NCBI GenBank assembly: GCA_030490835.1
Contig: CM059972.1
Coordinates: 54,789,563 to 54,853,562 of the forward strand
Length of the DNA stretch: 64,000 nt
Direction: 5' to 3'
Origin: Annona cherimola
Taxonomy: Eukaryota > Streptophyta > Magnoliopsida > Magnoliales > Annonaceae
Below, piece after piece: positions 35,050 to 45,683 of this stretch. A program made the position numbers and the translations under genes. The notes below the pieces were generated by a model. That model did not search any database, was not told the DNA's origin, and saw only the letters and a program-made list of their open reading frames with translations. Numbering within the stretch: position 1 is the stretch's first letter; every line of letters starts with the position of its first letter.

Positions 35050-36378
35050 TTGGCTACAAACATTCAGGACTCTGCCTCTTCCAATATGGTGCAAGTTGAA
35101 GAGGATGTTCTGGCAATTCTTCGATCTGGTCGAATTACACCAGAAAACAAGGGTAAAGCCCCGGCACAAGAAAATCGTACGCAGCCAGAACATCACATAC
35201 CAGCCAATCAAGGGAAATCCTCAGTAAACTATGATGTGCTTGAACACTTGAAGCGACTCCCTGCTCGACTCAGTATTTACGATGCCTTGCAGTTGTCGCA
35301 AGAAGCCAGGGATGCACTGGTTGGTGCTCTGACAGATGAAAATGTTCGTCTTGCTTACCTGGTCGACGCCAATGAATGTGATGAGGTCATTTCATTCACT
35401 GATGAAGATATGTTGCTTGGAGACATTAATCACAACCGACCTTTATATGTTACGGGCAACCTAGCCGGTGAGCTGGTTAACAGAATCATGATCGATGCCG
35501 GGTCTGCAATTAATATCCTGCCCCTTCGAACACTCAGGAGGATCGGAATTTCTACATCAGCGCTAAAAGACACTAGTGTGGTGATTCACGGGTTTAATCA
35601 AGGGACTCAAAAGGCCATGGGCCTGATTGAGTTGGAACTAAGCATAGAAGATTTCTGCACCGAAATCCCATGCTTCGCGATTAATGCTCCGACCTCATAT
35701 AACTTGCTGTTAGGAAGGCCTTGGCTCCACAGTAATAAGATCATCGCATCAACGGTGCATCAATGCTTCAAGTACTGCAAGGATGGAGTCGAAAAAAGGA
35801 TTTTTGCTGACCATAAACCATTCGCAACGGCGGAATCATTTTACTCTGATGCTAAGTATTATCACTTGGCATCTGCTGTCAACACATCAATGAAATCAAT
35901 TGAGCCAACCACACTAGAAGGACAGCAGGAGGTATCTCAGGCTCCCCCCGCCCCAGTAAGCACAGACATATTCTCAAAGGGTGAGAAGATGGAAAGTCAA
36001 GGTCGTGGTCGAGGGCGCGGTCATGGACGAGGAACGACAGAACCAAGGGCTCAATTTCAAACCAAATTTGAAAATATGAGCCTCGATCCAGTACATCCAC
36101 TACCACGACAATGACAGGGGGCAACCATACCACCTCCTACCAGCTATAGCAACACTGCTGCAGGATCACGGTTCTACTTGGACCTCGAAGTCCTGAAAAA
36201 GGTTGCTAAACCGCCTCGAGCCAATTCCCTAGGTTTGAGGTGGATCTGGAAGCTCTTCGGAGATTCCGGAATCAGGTCAATGAGGAAGCCAAGTCACTTT
36301 GCTGTGAGAGTGACGGAATGGCCACTGAGGCCGCTCACCAAAATCAAAAACCTAAGGAAACGCTCGATGAGGTTTTAG
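35050..36378 (+). pseudogene. Tat aspartic protease region
   Basis: It continues the gag frame after the TAG at 35020. The retropepsin core is at 35430-35780: GELVNRIMIDAGSAINILPL holds the catalytic Asp (DAG in place of the common DSG/DTG, a variant I regard as tolerated in Tat elements), and NAPTSYNLLLGRPWLHSN is the C-terminal flap-side motif. An Arg/Gly-rich stretch (GRGRGRGHGRG, near 36000) follows. The frame hits TGA at 36112 and another stop at 36376. Pol continues in a different frame from 36240. The protease would cleave the polyprotein. Confidence 0.8.
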
Positions 36379-37967
36379 CAATGCTCGTGGGGTTTAATGT
36401 ATCTGCTCCAAGTGTGCAGGAACCTCAAGATGAAAAATTTGCCCAAAAACATTTCATAAAGCAATATGGCAAGGTTTACGGTAGCCCTAACAAATCCTCT
36501 TGTTTGCCCACGGCTAAGCTCAAGAAATGGGATTTCCATCGCTATAGCAGAGAAAGCAAGAAAATTATGGATTTGATGGGGTTCTATCCCGATGAACCAC
36601 ATTTATCAGGCCTCGGAAGTGACATCCCTATCCCGTTATCCGAAAGACCCCCTGGTTATCAAAAGGGAAACAAACGACTTGGCCTTGGGTATAAAGAAGA
36701 AGAAGGCGACAACTTCGCCACCACCTACTGCTTCTCCACAAGTGATGACTCCAACAATGATGAAGAGGCATTAATGGAACCAGAGGACCCTCCACCTGCG
36801 ATTGAGGATGGAGGGCAGCCTACTATTGACGTACTTGAGGAATTCAATCTCGGGATTGAGGAGAACCCGAGACCCATCTTTATTGCCAAAAACCTGGCCG
36901 AAAAAGAAAAGGCGGCATTGACGCAGCTTTTAAGTGAATTCAAAGATGTTTTTGCTTGGGGGTATTCCGAAATGCCAGGACTCAACCCCGCGGTTGCAAT
37001 GCACCATCTGCATATTTCGCGGGATAAAAAGCCAGTCAAGCAAGCTCCGAGAAGGTTTCGACCAGAGCTTGAAGAACAAATCATCAAGGAAGTTGAAAAA
37101 CTCATTGATGCTCAATTTATTCGGGAAATCAAATTTCCGAAATGGATTTCTAGCATTGTTCCTGTCAAAAAGAAAAATGGGCAGATCCGCATCTGCGTAG
37201 ATTTTCGAGATTTAAATGAAGCATGCCCTAAAGATGAATTTCCTCTTCCTTTCACTGATTTGCTAATCGACAGCACAGCTCTGTACGACACATTCTCCTT
37301 TATGGATGGATATTCAGGATATAATCAAATCAAGATGGCTCCAGCAGATGAAGCCGCAACAGCATTTCGAACACCGATGGGTGTCTTTTGCTACAAAGTC
37401 ATGCCTTTTGGTCTTAAGAATGCTGGCGCAACTTATCAAAGGGCTATGCAAAATATATTTCATGATATGTTACACAAACATGTTGAATGTTATGTCGACG
37501 ACTTGGTTGTAAGATCTGAAGGTCACAATAGGCATAAAGAAGATTTGAGGTCGGTATTTCTGCGTCTAAGAAAGTATGATCTCAAGATGAATCCTCTCAA
37601 ATATGCATTCGGAGTATCATCCGGAAAATTCCTCAGATTCATAATCCGCCAAAGGGGAATCGAGGTCGATCCACTTAAGACAGAAGCGATTCAAAATATG
37701 CCGCCTCCACGAAACCTCAGAGAACTTAGGAGTTTGCAAGGCCAATTGTCGTATATCCGGCGTTTCATCTCCAACTTGTCCGGCCGCTGCCAGCCCTTTC
37801 ACAAGTTAATTAGAAAATATGCGACTTTTCAATGGGACGCGAAATGCCAACAGGCCTTTGAAGCCATCAAAGAATTGCTGCAAAATCCTCCTGTTTTGAC
37901 AACTCCAGTAAAAGGAAAGCCACTCATTCTCTATATTGCTGCCAGCCCACAATCACTGGGGGCATAG
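36240..37967 (+). pseudogene. Tat reverse transcriptase and start of RNase H
   Basis: Open for 575 codons. RT hallmarks in order: VKQAPRRFRPELEEQIIKEV, KFPKWISSIVPVKKKNGQIR, CVDFRDLNEACPKDEFPLP, MDGYSGYNQIKMAP, KNAGATYQRAMQNIF and the catalytic YVDD at 37491-37502, then the connection domain. RNase H begins at about 37900 and is cut by TAG at 37965, which replaces a Gln codon (CAG). Sequence type is Ty3/gypsy, Tat lineage. It is the largest intact-looking domain of the element. Confidence 0.92.
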
Positions 37968-38027
37968 CTCGCACAAGAAAATGCCCAAGGCAAAGAACAA
38001 GCCGCCTATTATCTCAGTCAACGATTA

Positions 38028-39215
38028 TTGCAAGTTGAATGCAATTATTCCTCGATCGAGAAGATTTGCCTAGCATTGGTTTTTGTGGCACAAAAGCTAA
38101 GACATTACTTCCTCGCGCATCAGATTATACTTATATCGAAGGCTGATCCCCTCAAGTTCCTGATCACTAGACCAATGCTTTCAGGACGCCTAGCAAAATG
38201 GTCACTTCTGCTATCTGAGTTTGATATCAAATATGTGCCACGAAAGGCAGTGAAAGGGCAAGTATTGGCAGATTTCCTAGCAGCCCATCCTCTTGAAGAA
38301 GAATTTCCCATCTTAGAAAACCTACCTGATGAGAAGGTTTTCTACGCAAATGATGATCTAATGTGGCAAATGTATTTCGATGGCGCTTCCAAGCCATCCG
38401 GAGCTGGTGTTGGAATTTTCGTAGTCTCCCCTCATAAAGACTTATTCCCGCACTCATATTTTCTTGGAAGAAGCACAACAAATAATGAAGCTGAGTACGA
38501 GGCCTTACTCATCGGCATGGAACTTCTTCTGCAATCAGATATTTTATTTGTGCGAATATTTGGGGACTCTGAATTGGTTATCAAACAGTTAAATAATCAA
38601 TACGAAGTACATCAGCCCCATTTACGAAAATATTATGACAAAGCTCAAACTTTATTGGCAAAATTTGAAATGGTTTCGGTTGAGCATGTTCCTCGGTCAG
38701 AAAATGTAGTTGCTGATGCATTATCAAAGTTAGCCAGTATCCTTGCTTTCAATGAGCTTGATGACATGACAATTCGAGTACAAAGACTAGAAGATGACGA
38801 AGAGCTCCAAGTAAATCAAATTGGACGGTGCGTATCCGAGGTAACTACAAATAATGATGATTGGCGCATCCCTATCATCAATTACCTCAAATACGGTATT
38901 GAACCAGATGATCCAAGTGCAAGGAAGTCGTTAAGAAAGGCTGTTTTACAATATTCTGTGTTTCAAGACGATTTGTATCGGATTGCTTTTGATGGGCTTT
39001 GGCTTCGCTGTATTAACGGGAATGATATCTGTCAAGTTCTTCAAGAGACGCACTCCAGCGAATGCGGCGCCCACCAATCTGGACGTCTTCTTTATCATAG
39101 GATCAAAATGTTGGGCTATATTGACCCACAATGGTCCAAGACTCCATCAATTTTGCGAAATCCTGTGAAGCCTGCCAAATGCATGGAGATATTTATCATA
39201 TTCCTGCTTCAGTAA
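38028..39215 (+). pseudogene. Tat RNase H, second (archaeal-type) RNase H, integrase zinc finger
   Basis: Same frame as the RT after the TAG at 37965. The first RNase H ends about 38300 (HYFLAHQIILISKADPLKFL). A second RNase H spans about 38360-38745 with all four acidic residues in place: MYFDGASKPSG, TTNNEAEYEALLIG, IFGDSELVIKQL and NVVADALSKLA. Two RNase H domains are the hallmark of Tat elements. The integrase HHCC finger begins near 39050 (HSSECGAHQSGRLLYHRIK), where a frameshift close to 39120 moves the rest to another frame. Confidence 0.9.
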
Positions 39216-40098
39216 TGTCTCCAGCACCTATCTCGTGGCCTTTCTCTTGGTGGGGTTTTGATATTGTCGGTCCGATAAACCCGTCATCATCTAAAGGATA
39301 CTTATATATTTTAGCCGCTACGGATTATTCTCCAAATGGGCAGAAGCTAAAGCTTACAAGAGAGTCCGAGCACAAGAGGTGGTTGAATTTATCAAGCGCA
39401 AAATCATCTACCGTTATGGTGTTCCCTATCAAATCACCTCAGATAATGGCACGCCATTCAAAAACGATAAAGTAAATCAGTTATGCCGAAGGTTTGGAAT
39501 CAAACAAGTGTTCTCATCGCCCTATTACCCACAAGGGAATGGTCAAGCAGAGGCATTTAACAAAAATATCATTCGAATCCTCAAAAGGACCACTGTGAAA
39601 AATAAGCGTGATTGGCACGAGAGGTTACCCGAAGCATTGTGGGCCTACAGAACCACACATCGAATTGCGACGGGAGCAACGCCATATTCATTGCTTTTTG
39701 GCGCAGAAGCAGTCTTACCAATGGAAATTCAATTAGCATCATTAAGGGTTGCCATCCATTCTGGGTTAACTACTGAACAACAAGCCAAACTTCGCTTCGA
39801 CGAGCTCGAGGCACTAGATGAAAAACGAGTTCAAGCACGGCAACGAATCGAACTCTATCAAGCTCGGATGGTCGAAGCATACAATAAAGTCGCGAGGCAT
39901 CGCTCATTCAAAAAAGGAGATTTGGTGCTAAAGCTACGCACAGAGCTTATGGCCGAGGGCAAACTTACCGGCAAATTCGAGCCTAAATGGGAAGGGCCTT
40001 ACATCATTGAGAGGGTCCATGGCAATGGCACATATGAAGTTGTTAATTGCATAAATCAAATGAAGGCAACCGTGAATGGGAATTACTTAAAAAGATAA
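39119..40098 (+). pseudogene. Tat integrase core and C-terminus, frameshifted
   Basis: The finger ends with SCEACQMHG (39160-39190). The first catalytic Asp is in WWGFDIVGP (about 39260). A second frameshift near 39330 moves the frame, after which TSDNGTPF (Asp at 39442) and GNGQAEAFNK (Glu at 39550) complete the DDE triad with the canonical 35-residue Asp-Glu spacing. The GPY/F-type module KFEPKWEGPYIIERVHGNGTY follows, and the protein ends at 40098 without a chromodomain, as expected for Tat. Catalytic residues are intact but the frame is broken twice. Confidence 0.9.
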
Positions 40099-40294
40099 TA
40101 TCCATGAAATTACAAAGAAAGTCATATATCAAAAGAATCTCTACAGCCTCCCTCGTAGAAGGAAGGGACTCCTTCAAAACTTGAATGGAGTTCACTACAT
40201 CAGCAGGAGAAATAGGTAACGGCTCTATCGATGTCAAATTCTCGCCGCCATGAGCATCATCATCAGATATTTCGACAACTAAGGCAGTTGTCAA
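40043..40294 (-). other. Antisense open frame after pol, unrecognised
   Basis: Eighty-three minus-strand codons, acidic at the N-terminal end (VVEISDDDAHGGENLTSIEP). Some Tat elements carry an antisense gene between pol and the 3' LTR, and this could be its truncated end, but no motif confirms it. It overlaps the pol terminus. Confidence 0.25.
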
Positions 40295-40324
40295 AAAAAA
40301 AAAAAAAAAAAGTGGGGGGGGGGG
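40293..40324 (+). repeat. A19-GT-G11 homopolymer at the pol/AGO junction
   Basis: Nineteen A (40293-40311), then GT, then eleven G (40314-40324). It separates the post-pol Tat sequence from the AGO4-like fragment. A poly(A) at this place would fit a template switch from a polyadenylated element transcript, but slippage could also create it. Confidence 0.7.
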
Positions 40325-40366
40325 ATTTTCCCGTTCTTCTCAGTTTCTTGCGAAGACGGAGGCTGA

Positions 40367-43286
40367 GGAAAAGGCTTTGCCGCCACCCCCACCTGTCGTA
40401 CCCCCAAGCGCGAAAAAAGTCTCAATGAATCGAGTTCCAGTGGCAAGGTCTGACACTGGGCGGAAAGGTTTCTCTGTCTTATGAAGATGGTAAACCTATT
40501 GAAGGCAAAGGCGATCGTATCAGACCAAGACTTTCAAAGTTGAGATACGTTTTGCTGCCAAAATTCAAATGAAAGTTATTGCAAACGCTTTGCGAGTGTT
40601 GGTCCCGAGTTAATGGCGATTGCCCAAGAGGGGAGGGGTGAATTGGGTATTTAAAAATTTATAATTTAAACAGAAACTTTACCACGGATTACTCTTGTCC
40701 CCTTAATGAAGAAATGAAATGGAAAGCAATATAATGTAGAGAGCAGAAATATAAATCAAGCAGACAAGATTTTTATAGTGGTTCGGGCAACCTCCCTACT
40801 CCACTCTTCCAAGCTCACACTCCTTGTGACTTGGGTTCCACTATTGTATTTTCCAAATACAATTTGAGCCACCGCTCTCTTCTAGATTCCAGCTCTAGGG
40901 GGCATCAACAAATCACAGCACAAGTAGGTGATGAGTTCAACTCCAATCACACACTACTTTGCTTACACTTGATCTTAGTTCCTCAAACTAAATCAAGTTC
41001 AATACAATAAAATGAAATAACAAAAGAATCTACACGTTACAGTTGTGTAGAAGCAGTTTGGTGCAGAGAAGAACTCGTAATGTAGGCTTTGAAGATTCAG
41101 AAGTTAAGCTCTTGCAGTTTGAAGCGAAGTTCTTCTTCTTTGGATTGACTTGATCTCTTTAATGCTCTTGAAGGTAGGAGTTATGCACACTTAATGATTT
41201 CAGCTTCTTCCCTCGTCCACAATGAATGCCTTTTATAATTGTGGAGGGAATCCGAACGTTTGAAAGTAGATGGCGCGCACCAACGTTCGAATACTTTCCG
41301 ACCGTTGCGACCCAAGTCGCAGGTGAAGTCGACTTCGGATGCGACTTCACCCAAGTCGCAGATGGAGTCGACTTCGGGTGCGACTTCGCATTACGTAGCT
41401 ACTTCAAGTTCTAGGTCGGGTCGACTTGGGTATCGACTTGACCCAAGTCACAGGTGGAGTCGACTTCGGTATGCGACTTCACCTCGTAAGTTATCTTGAT
41501 GAACTTGAAATCTTTGGGATGCTCTTGTTTTCTTCAGGCCTTGTTGTTCTTCCCTGATTGAGTTCTTCTTTGAGTCATTGTCTTCACTTTAGCTTGTTTC
41601 TTTTGGCTCCATGTTTTGCAAGCCTTGAATCCATGAGTCTTGATTCTTGCATTCATGAGCAAGTTCTTTGATTTGAATGGTTGAGTTTATGCATCTTGCT
41701 TGGACTTGGATTAATCTTCATATGTTTGTCTTGAAATCAGTTAATCCCAACTTGTCTTCTGAAATTTCTCCTCTGTCTGATCGAAGTCGATGCCGGAGTC
41801 GACTTGGTGTGCGACTTCGCCCAAGTCGCATGCTGGAGTCGACTTGGTCTGCGACTTCGGTGCCCCCAGATCTTGGTTTCAACTCTGGACGGAAAACGAC
41901 GCCTCCAAGTCGCTACTGGAGTCGACTTGGCCTGCGACTTCACCTCAAGTCGCAAGTGGAGTCGACTTGAGGTGCGACTTCGGCACTTCGGGGTCTTGAC
42001 TTCAACTCTGGAAGGAAACGTCATTTTGAAGTCGATGCTGGAGTCGACTTGGGGATCGACTTGGCCTTCCATGCTTTATTTTCTTCAAATGTATATACCT
42101 TAAACATTTCTACAAACATGTTAGTAGCCAAGACTTTCTCAAATTGATTTGTTAATATCAAAACATAGTTTTAGCTTGTTTTCCACCTATTTCCAACAGC
42201 GAGGACACGATTCCTAAAGTTCTCAAGAAGCCTTAAGGGTTCTAGATATAATCCTAAGGCAGCATGCTGCAAAGCAGGGTTGCCTTCTGGTTCGTCAGTC
42301 ATTTTTTCACAATGATCCTAGTAACTTTGTTGACATTGGAGGTGGAGTTTTGGGTTGTCGCGGTTTTCATTCTAGCTTCCGAACCAGTCAAGGGGGGGCT
42401 TGTCTCTAAATATTGATGTGTCTACTACAATGACTATAAGGCCTGACCCTGTTGATGAATTTCTGATGGCTAATCAAAATGTTAGAAATCATGGTGAAAT
42501 TGATTGGGGAAAGGCAAAGAGAACTCTGAAGAATCTGAGGGTGAAGACAAGACCCTCAAATATGGAATTGTAGGGCTACGTGAGCTTCCATGCAACCAGC
42601 AAATGTTTACTTTGAAACAGAAAAATGGAAGAAGCAATAGCCCATCTCAAACCATTGAGACTATTATGTTAACTATCGGCACATTGAGCTTAGACGCCCC
42701 ACTTACTATCCTGTCGAGCTCTGCTCTCTGGTTTCATTGCAAAGGTATACTAAATCTCTGTCAACTTTGCAAAGATCATCACTGGTTGAAAAATCACGAC
42801 AGAAACCACAAGAAAGGATGCAAACTTTAAGTAATGCATTAAGAAGCAGCAACTATGATGCTGAAGACATGAGGTGTTTCGATCAATGGTAACTTCATTC
42901 AAGTAGATGGCCGTGTCTTGAATACACTAAAGTTAAAAGATGGCAATGATGAATTCTTTCCTAGAAATGGTCCATGGAATTTCAACAACAAGAAACTTGT
43001 GGACCCTCAAAAAATAGAAAGATGGGCTATTGTAAACTTTTCTGCTCGCTGAGATGTTCGGTCTCTTGTTCGTGATCTGCACAAATGTGGGGAGATGAAA
43101 GGCATTTTCATTGCAGAACCATTTGATTACTTTGAAGAGAATCCTCAATTTAGGCGTGCTCCACCTACTGATAGGGTCGACAAGATGTTCGAAATCATTC
43201 AGTCAAAGCTTCCAGGAGCCCCTTAGTTTCTTCTCTGTGTTTTGCCTGAGAGAAAGAATTGTGATAAATATGGCCCAAAAAAAAAA
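40367..43286 (+). pseudogene. AGO4-like: Captured AGO4-clade ARGONAUTE fragment, interrupted by a copia solo LTR
   Basis: About 1.3 kb of ARGONAUTE coding sequence in sense orientation at 40367-40596 and 42204-43286. Recognised parts: the N-terminal KALPPPPPVVPP typical of AGO4/6/9, YEDGKPIEGKGD, KTFKVEIRFAAKI, then RVLDIILRQHAAKQGCLLVR, SFFHNDPSNFVDIGGGVLGC, RGFHSSFRTSQGG, SLNIDVSTTM, AKRTLKNLRVKT, PAZ-region pieces, FFPRNGPWNFNNKKLV, KIERWAIVNFSAR, CGEMKGIFIAEPFDYFEENP and VLPERKN. The MID domain is cut short and PIWI is missing. Internal deletions, frameshifts (for example a G7 run at 42388) and stops abound. Segments encoded by separate exons in plant AGO4 genes are contiguous, suggesting a spliced-mRNA source. 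AGO4 proteins bind 24-nt siRNAs and direct DNA methylation. Confidence 0.9.
40597..42198 (-). mobile_element. Solo copia LTR inserted in the AGO4-like fragment
   Basis: 1602 bp, minus-oriented, from TGTTGGTCCCGAG to TTCCAACA on the plus strand, with the perfect duplication GCGAG at 40592-40596 and 42199-42203. Same family as 4420-5988 and 61682-63442. It has the same GTCGACTT palindrome arrays (41310-41480 and 41780-42060) and a minus-strand TATAAAA near 41231. No primer site or coding sequence follows, so it is solo. Confidence 0.95.
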
Positions 43287-43377
43287 TATCCTCATTACGC
43301 CATGAGTCAAGAGAAGTCTGCAAAACAACATGTCAGGAATCACGCCTTTACAAGTAGCTTACAACGACATAATTCCT
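43287..43377 (+). other. Spacer between AGO4-like fragment and polypurine tract
   Basis: Ninety bases after the A10 run (43277-43286), starting TATCCTCATTACGCC. Not recognisable as AGO4; presumably original Tat sequence or a further small capture. Confidence 0.4.
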
Positions 43378-43388
43378 GAGGGGGCATT
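43378..43388 (+). other. Polypurine tract of the giant Tat element
   Basis: GAGGGGGCATT directly precedes the right LTR start TGATGAG at 43389. It is the plus-strand primer site. Confidence 0.8.
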
Positions 43389-43676
43389 TGATGAGATATA
43401 TTTATATGTAAAAAAAAAACGCACAATCAGAGTTTCAGAGCTTCCTAGATGTGCAATAGCTGATGACACGATGATAAGGGAGGAGAGAGCCTCCAACTAC
43501 TCGGGTTTTCCCAAGAAGCCGTGGCCCGCCTCTCCATGATAGCCCACGCCATGATCGGTGCCGGGTCGGAGGCAGAATGCTGCCACGTTTTCAGCGTCTC
43601 GCGCAGGACATGCATGGAATGGCACCTTGGCCAGATCGGCTTCGGCAAGACGAGCACGAACGAGGTCCAGCGCTTG

Positions 43677-43931
43677 CAGATCCACGTTGTTGATCCCGAC
43701 TCCGGCACAGCCCACGACCTTGAGCCTCCCCTTGGCAGCTTCAAAGACCTCCCTCGTCACCTTCGTCCCGCTCCGCACAATGAGCGCGTCGCAAAGCGAG
43801 ATCTTGGAGCGGAGCTCCTCCGACGACAAGCTGTAGGAGCAATCCACTTCGCCGAACTCCCGCAGGAGCTGAAGGCTGGCTTCTCCGAGATTCTCTGAGA
43901 CGAGGATCATGGGCCTGGAGTTGGCGGCCAA
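43677..43931 (-). pseudogene. Fragment of D-3-phosphoglycerate dehydrogenase (right LTR)
   Basis: Same fragment as in the left LTR, with the frame extended seven codons upstream (MAANSRP). LGEASLQLLREFGEVDCSYS, LCDALIVRSGTKVTREVFEA and GCAGVGINNVDL are present. Several positions (SEN, EELRSKIS, DAL) are closer to the usual enzyme sequence than in the left copy, suggesting the left copy has changed more. Open to 43497, without recognisable similarity beyond NNVDL. Confidence 0.85.
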
Positions 43932-44044
43932 GATCTTGAGGTGGTCAGACTTGGAGGAGATTTGGTCGGCATTGAAGCTCGAACTTCAGAAGCGGAGTAT
44001 CAAGGACGTGTAGAAGATGCCGTGGACTGATTTGGATGAGGCAG

Positions 44045-44327
44045 AGGAGGAGGCGGCGTCGGCGGCGATAACGACGGGTCGGCAGCAGCGACGACTTCTC
44101 CGGTCTCAGCCAATCCCCAGCTCTGCCTCGCGATCTATATCGCGATGGCGCACGCCAGCCTTGCCCTCTCCCTGGCCCTCCTTTACGGCCTCGGAAAGCT
44201 TCTAGAAGAATACCGGCGCCCGATTCAATGGGCGGTGCTCTGCTCCATGTCGCTACGGGAGCTCCAGACCGCCCTCGTCCGCTTCTGGTCTCACCCGCTG
44301 CGCCTTGACCTCTTCGAAACACTTTCG
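44045..44327 (+). pseudogene. Fragment of TMEM245-like membrane protein (right LTR)
   Basis: Counterpart of the left-LTR fragment: IAMAHASLALSLALLYGL helix, then KLLEEYRRPIQWAVLCSM and LVRFWSHPLRLDLFET. Only a handful of substitutions separate the two copies. Ends just after this segment, before the transporter core. Confidence 0.6.
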
Positions 44328-44656
44328 CCGCCAGGATCTATGGAATGTTGAAGCTAGGTAAGAGCTTGTGCTGGATGGAAGCGAACAGGCGTGGATTTCA
44401 CAGGCCGTGCTGGCTGTTTCCTTTGAACAGCTCCTACTCCATGGCTGCGGAATTTTGGCCCTTTATCCATAAATTTCATATCTGCTTCCTGAATTGCCTT
44501 CCTCTGCTCCGCCATCTTCTACAGCACCACTACCTACTTTACCAAGAAAATGCAGCACCCACTCGAGTAAAGCTTCTCCTGCACAGCGCTGGAGCCGAGC
44601 GTTACCTGCAGTAGCTGCTACCGGGTCAGCTTCTCCAGCCCCATCAAGCCACCGCC

Positions 44657-44803
44657 CACTGCTCGCTGCTAGGCCGCCTGCCGCTGCACTATCTCCCTTG
44701 CAAACTCCGGGTCCACCAGCAGGTTCGCCAGCCACCGGTTCTGCTGATTCATCTGCTGCGCGTAGCTGCAGATTTTGGATGCATACAAAGCCTGCTTCAC
44801 GCC
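44657..44803 (-). pseudogene. Fragment of 6-phosphogluconate dehydrogenase with internal deletion (right LTR)
   Basis: VKQALYASKICSYAQQMN is again fused to NRWLANLLVDPEFAREIVQ, so the internal deletion predates the LTR duplication. A TAG replaces the Trp codon in the RQAAWRRAV segment, a stop not found in the left copy. Confidence 0.7.
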
Positions 44804-44884
44804 GTCCGAACAGCCAAAGAAACGGAAACCGTCCCACAGCTCCCTCCAGCAAACAACGAATCAACGGCATCCCAGGAACCACAT

Positions 44885-45327
44885 CGAGGCAGATGGCGAA
44901 GAAGATAACGGCGACGACGTCAAAGCACAGGGAGCAACGAGAAAACCTGTCGCCACCACGAGAAAGGCGTTTTCCAGGACGAACGGCAATCAATCCCACA
45001 ACAACACCGCGCATAAGGACGTGCGGTGGGCGGAACATCTGCTCAACCCTTGCGCCGTGGCGATTGCGGCTGGCAACTTCTCGCGCGTCCAGCACCTCCT
45101 CTTTGTTCTCTACGAGCTTTCCTCGGTTTCTGGCGACGCCCACCACCGACTTGTTGCTCATGGCCTCCATGCCTTGACCCGATACCTGTCACCCTCCATG
45201 TCGATCCCCACCAGGGACAGCACCAGCGTCGCCCCCCCCCCCCGACGTTCACCTCGACCGAGCGACGCCTGTTCTAAACCTCTCTTATCAGATTCCACGA
45301 GGGCAGCCCCTGGTTCCCCTTCCCATC
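44885..45327 (+). pseudogene. Fragment of GRAS-family (SCARECROW-like) regulator (right LTR)
   Basis: Open in one frame from 44775 to 45386 and so better preserved than the left copy: DVRWAEHLLNPCAVAIAAGN, FSRVQHLLFVLYELSSVSG and HRLVAHGLHALTRYL. The C-run at 45232-45242 still shifts the frame before TSTERRLF, where a TAA follows. Only leucine heptad region I is represented. Upstream codons to 44775 are antisense to the 6-phosphogluconate dehydrogenase fragment and are not GRAS. Confidence 0.75.
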
Positions 45328-45683
45328 TCGCATACGCCCTTCCAGCGGGCGGGGGCGGGGCCCATGCTGTGGTCGTCGAAGCTTAGGCTCTCCGGCCAGA
45401 TGCCGGTGTCTAGCACCTCGATGATGACGTTGTGGTCGGGCGCCGTCTCGGACCAGGAGCTGCTGCTGTCAACAGGCTCGAGGCCCAGGAAGTGGCGGCT
45501 CCGCGTCGTGTGTAACGTGTAAACCGTCTCAGTGAAAACCCCCATCACGCCGCGGCTGATCTCCAGTCGCTTAGCTTCGTCTTCCTCGAGCTGCGCTGCA
45601 AAGCCGTGGAAAGCAGTGTCGTAGGTGTAGATGATCCGCCGAACAGCTTCGTCCTCGTCAGATGCAATGATAGATTGCAACAT
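45328..45683 (-). pseudogene. Fragment of subtilisin-like serine protease (right LTR)
   Basis: 131 open codons matching the left copy: propeptide YTYDTAFHGFAAQLEEDEA, HTTRSRHFLGLEPV and VIIEVLDTGIWPESLSFDD with the catalytic Asp. The Gly before VLDTG is Glu here. His and Ser of the triad are absent. Confidence 0.9.

Noticed and set aside
40043..40294. Confident call of a Tat antisense accessory gene
   Set aside because: Position fits, but the frame is short, overlaps pol and shows no domain; listed only as a low-confidence feature.
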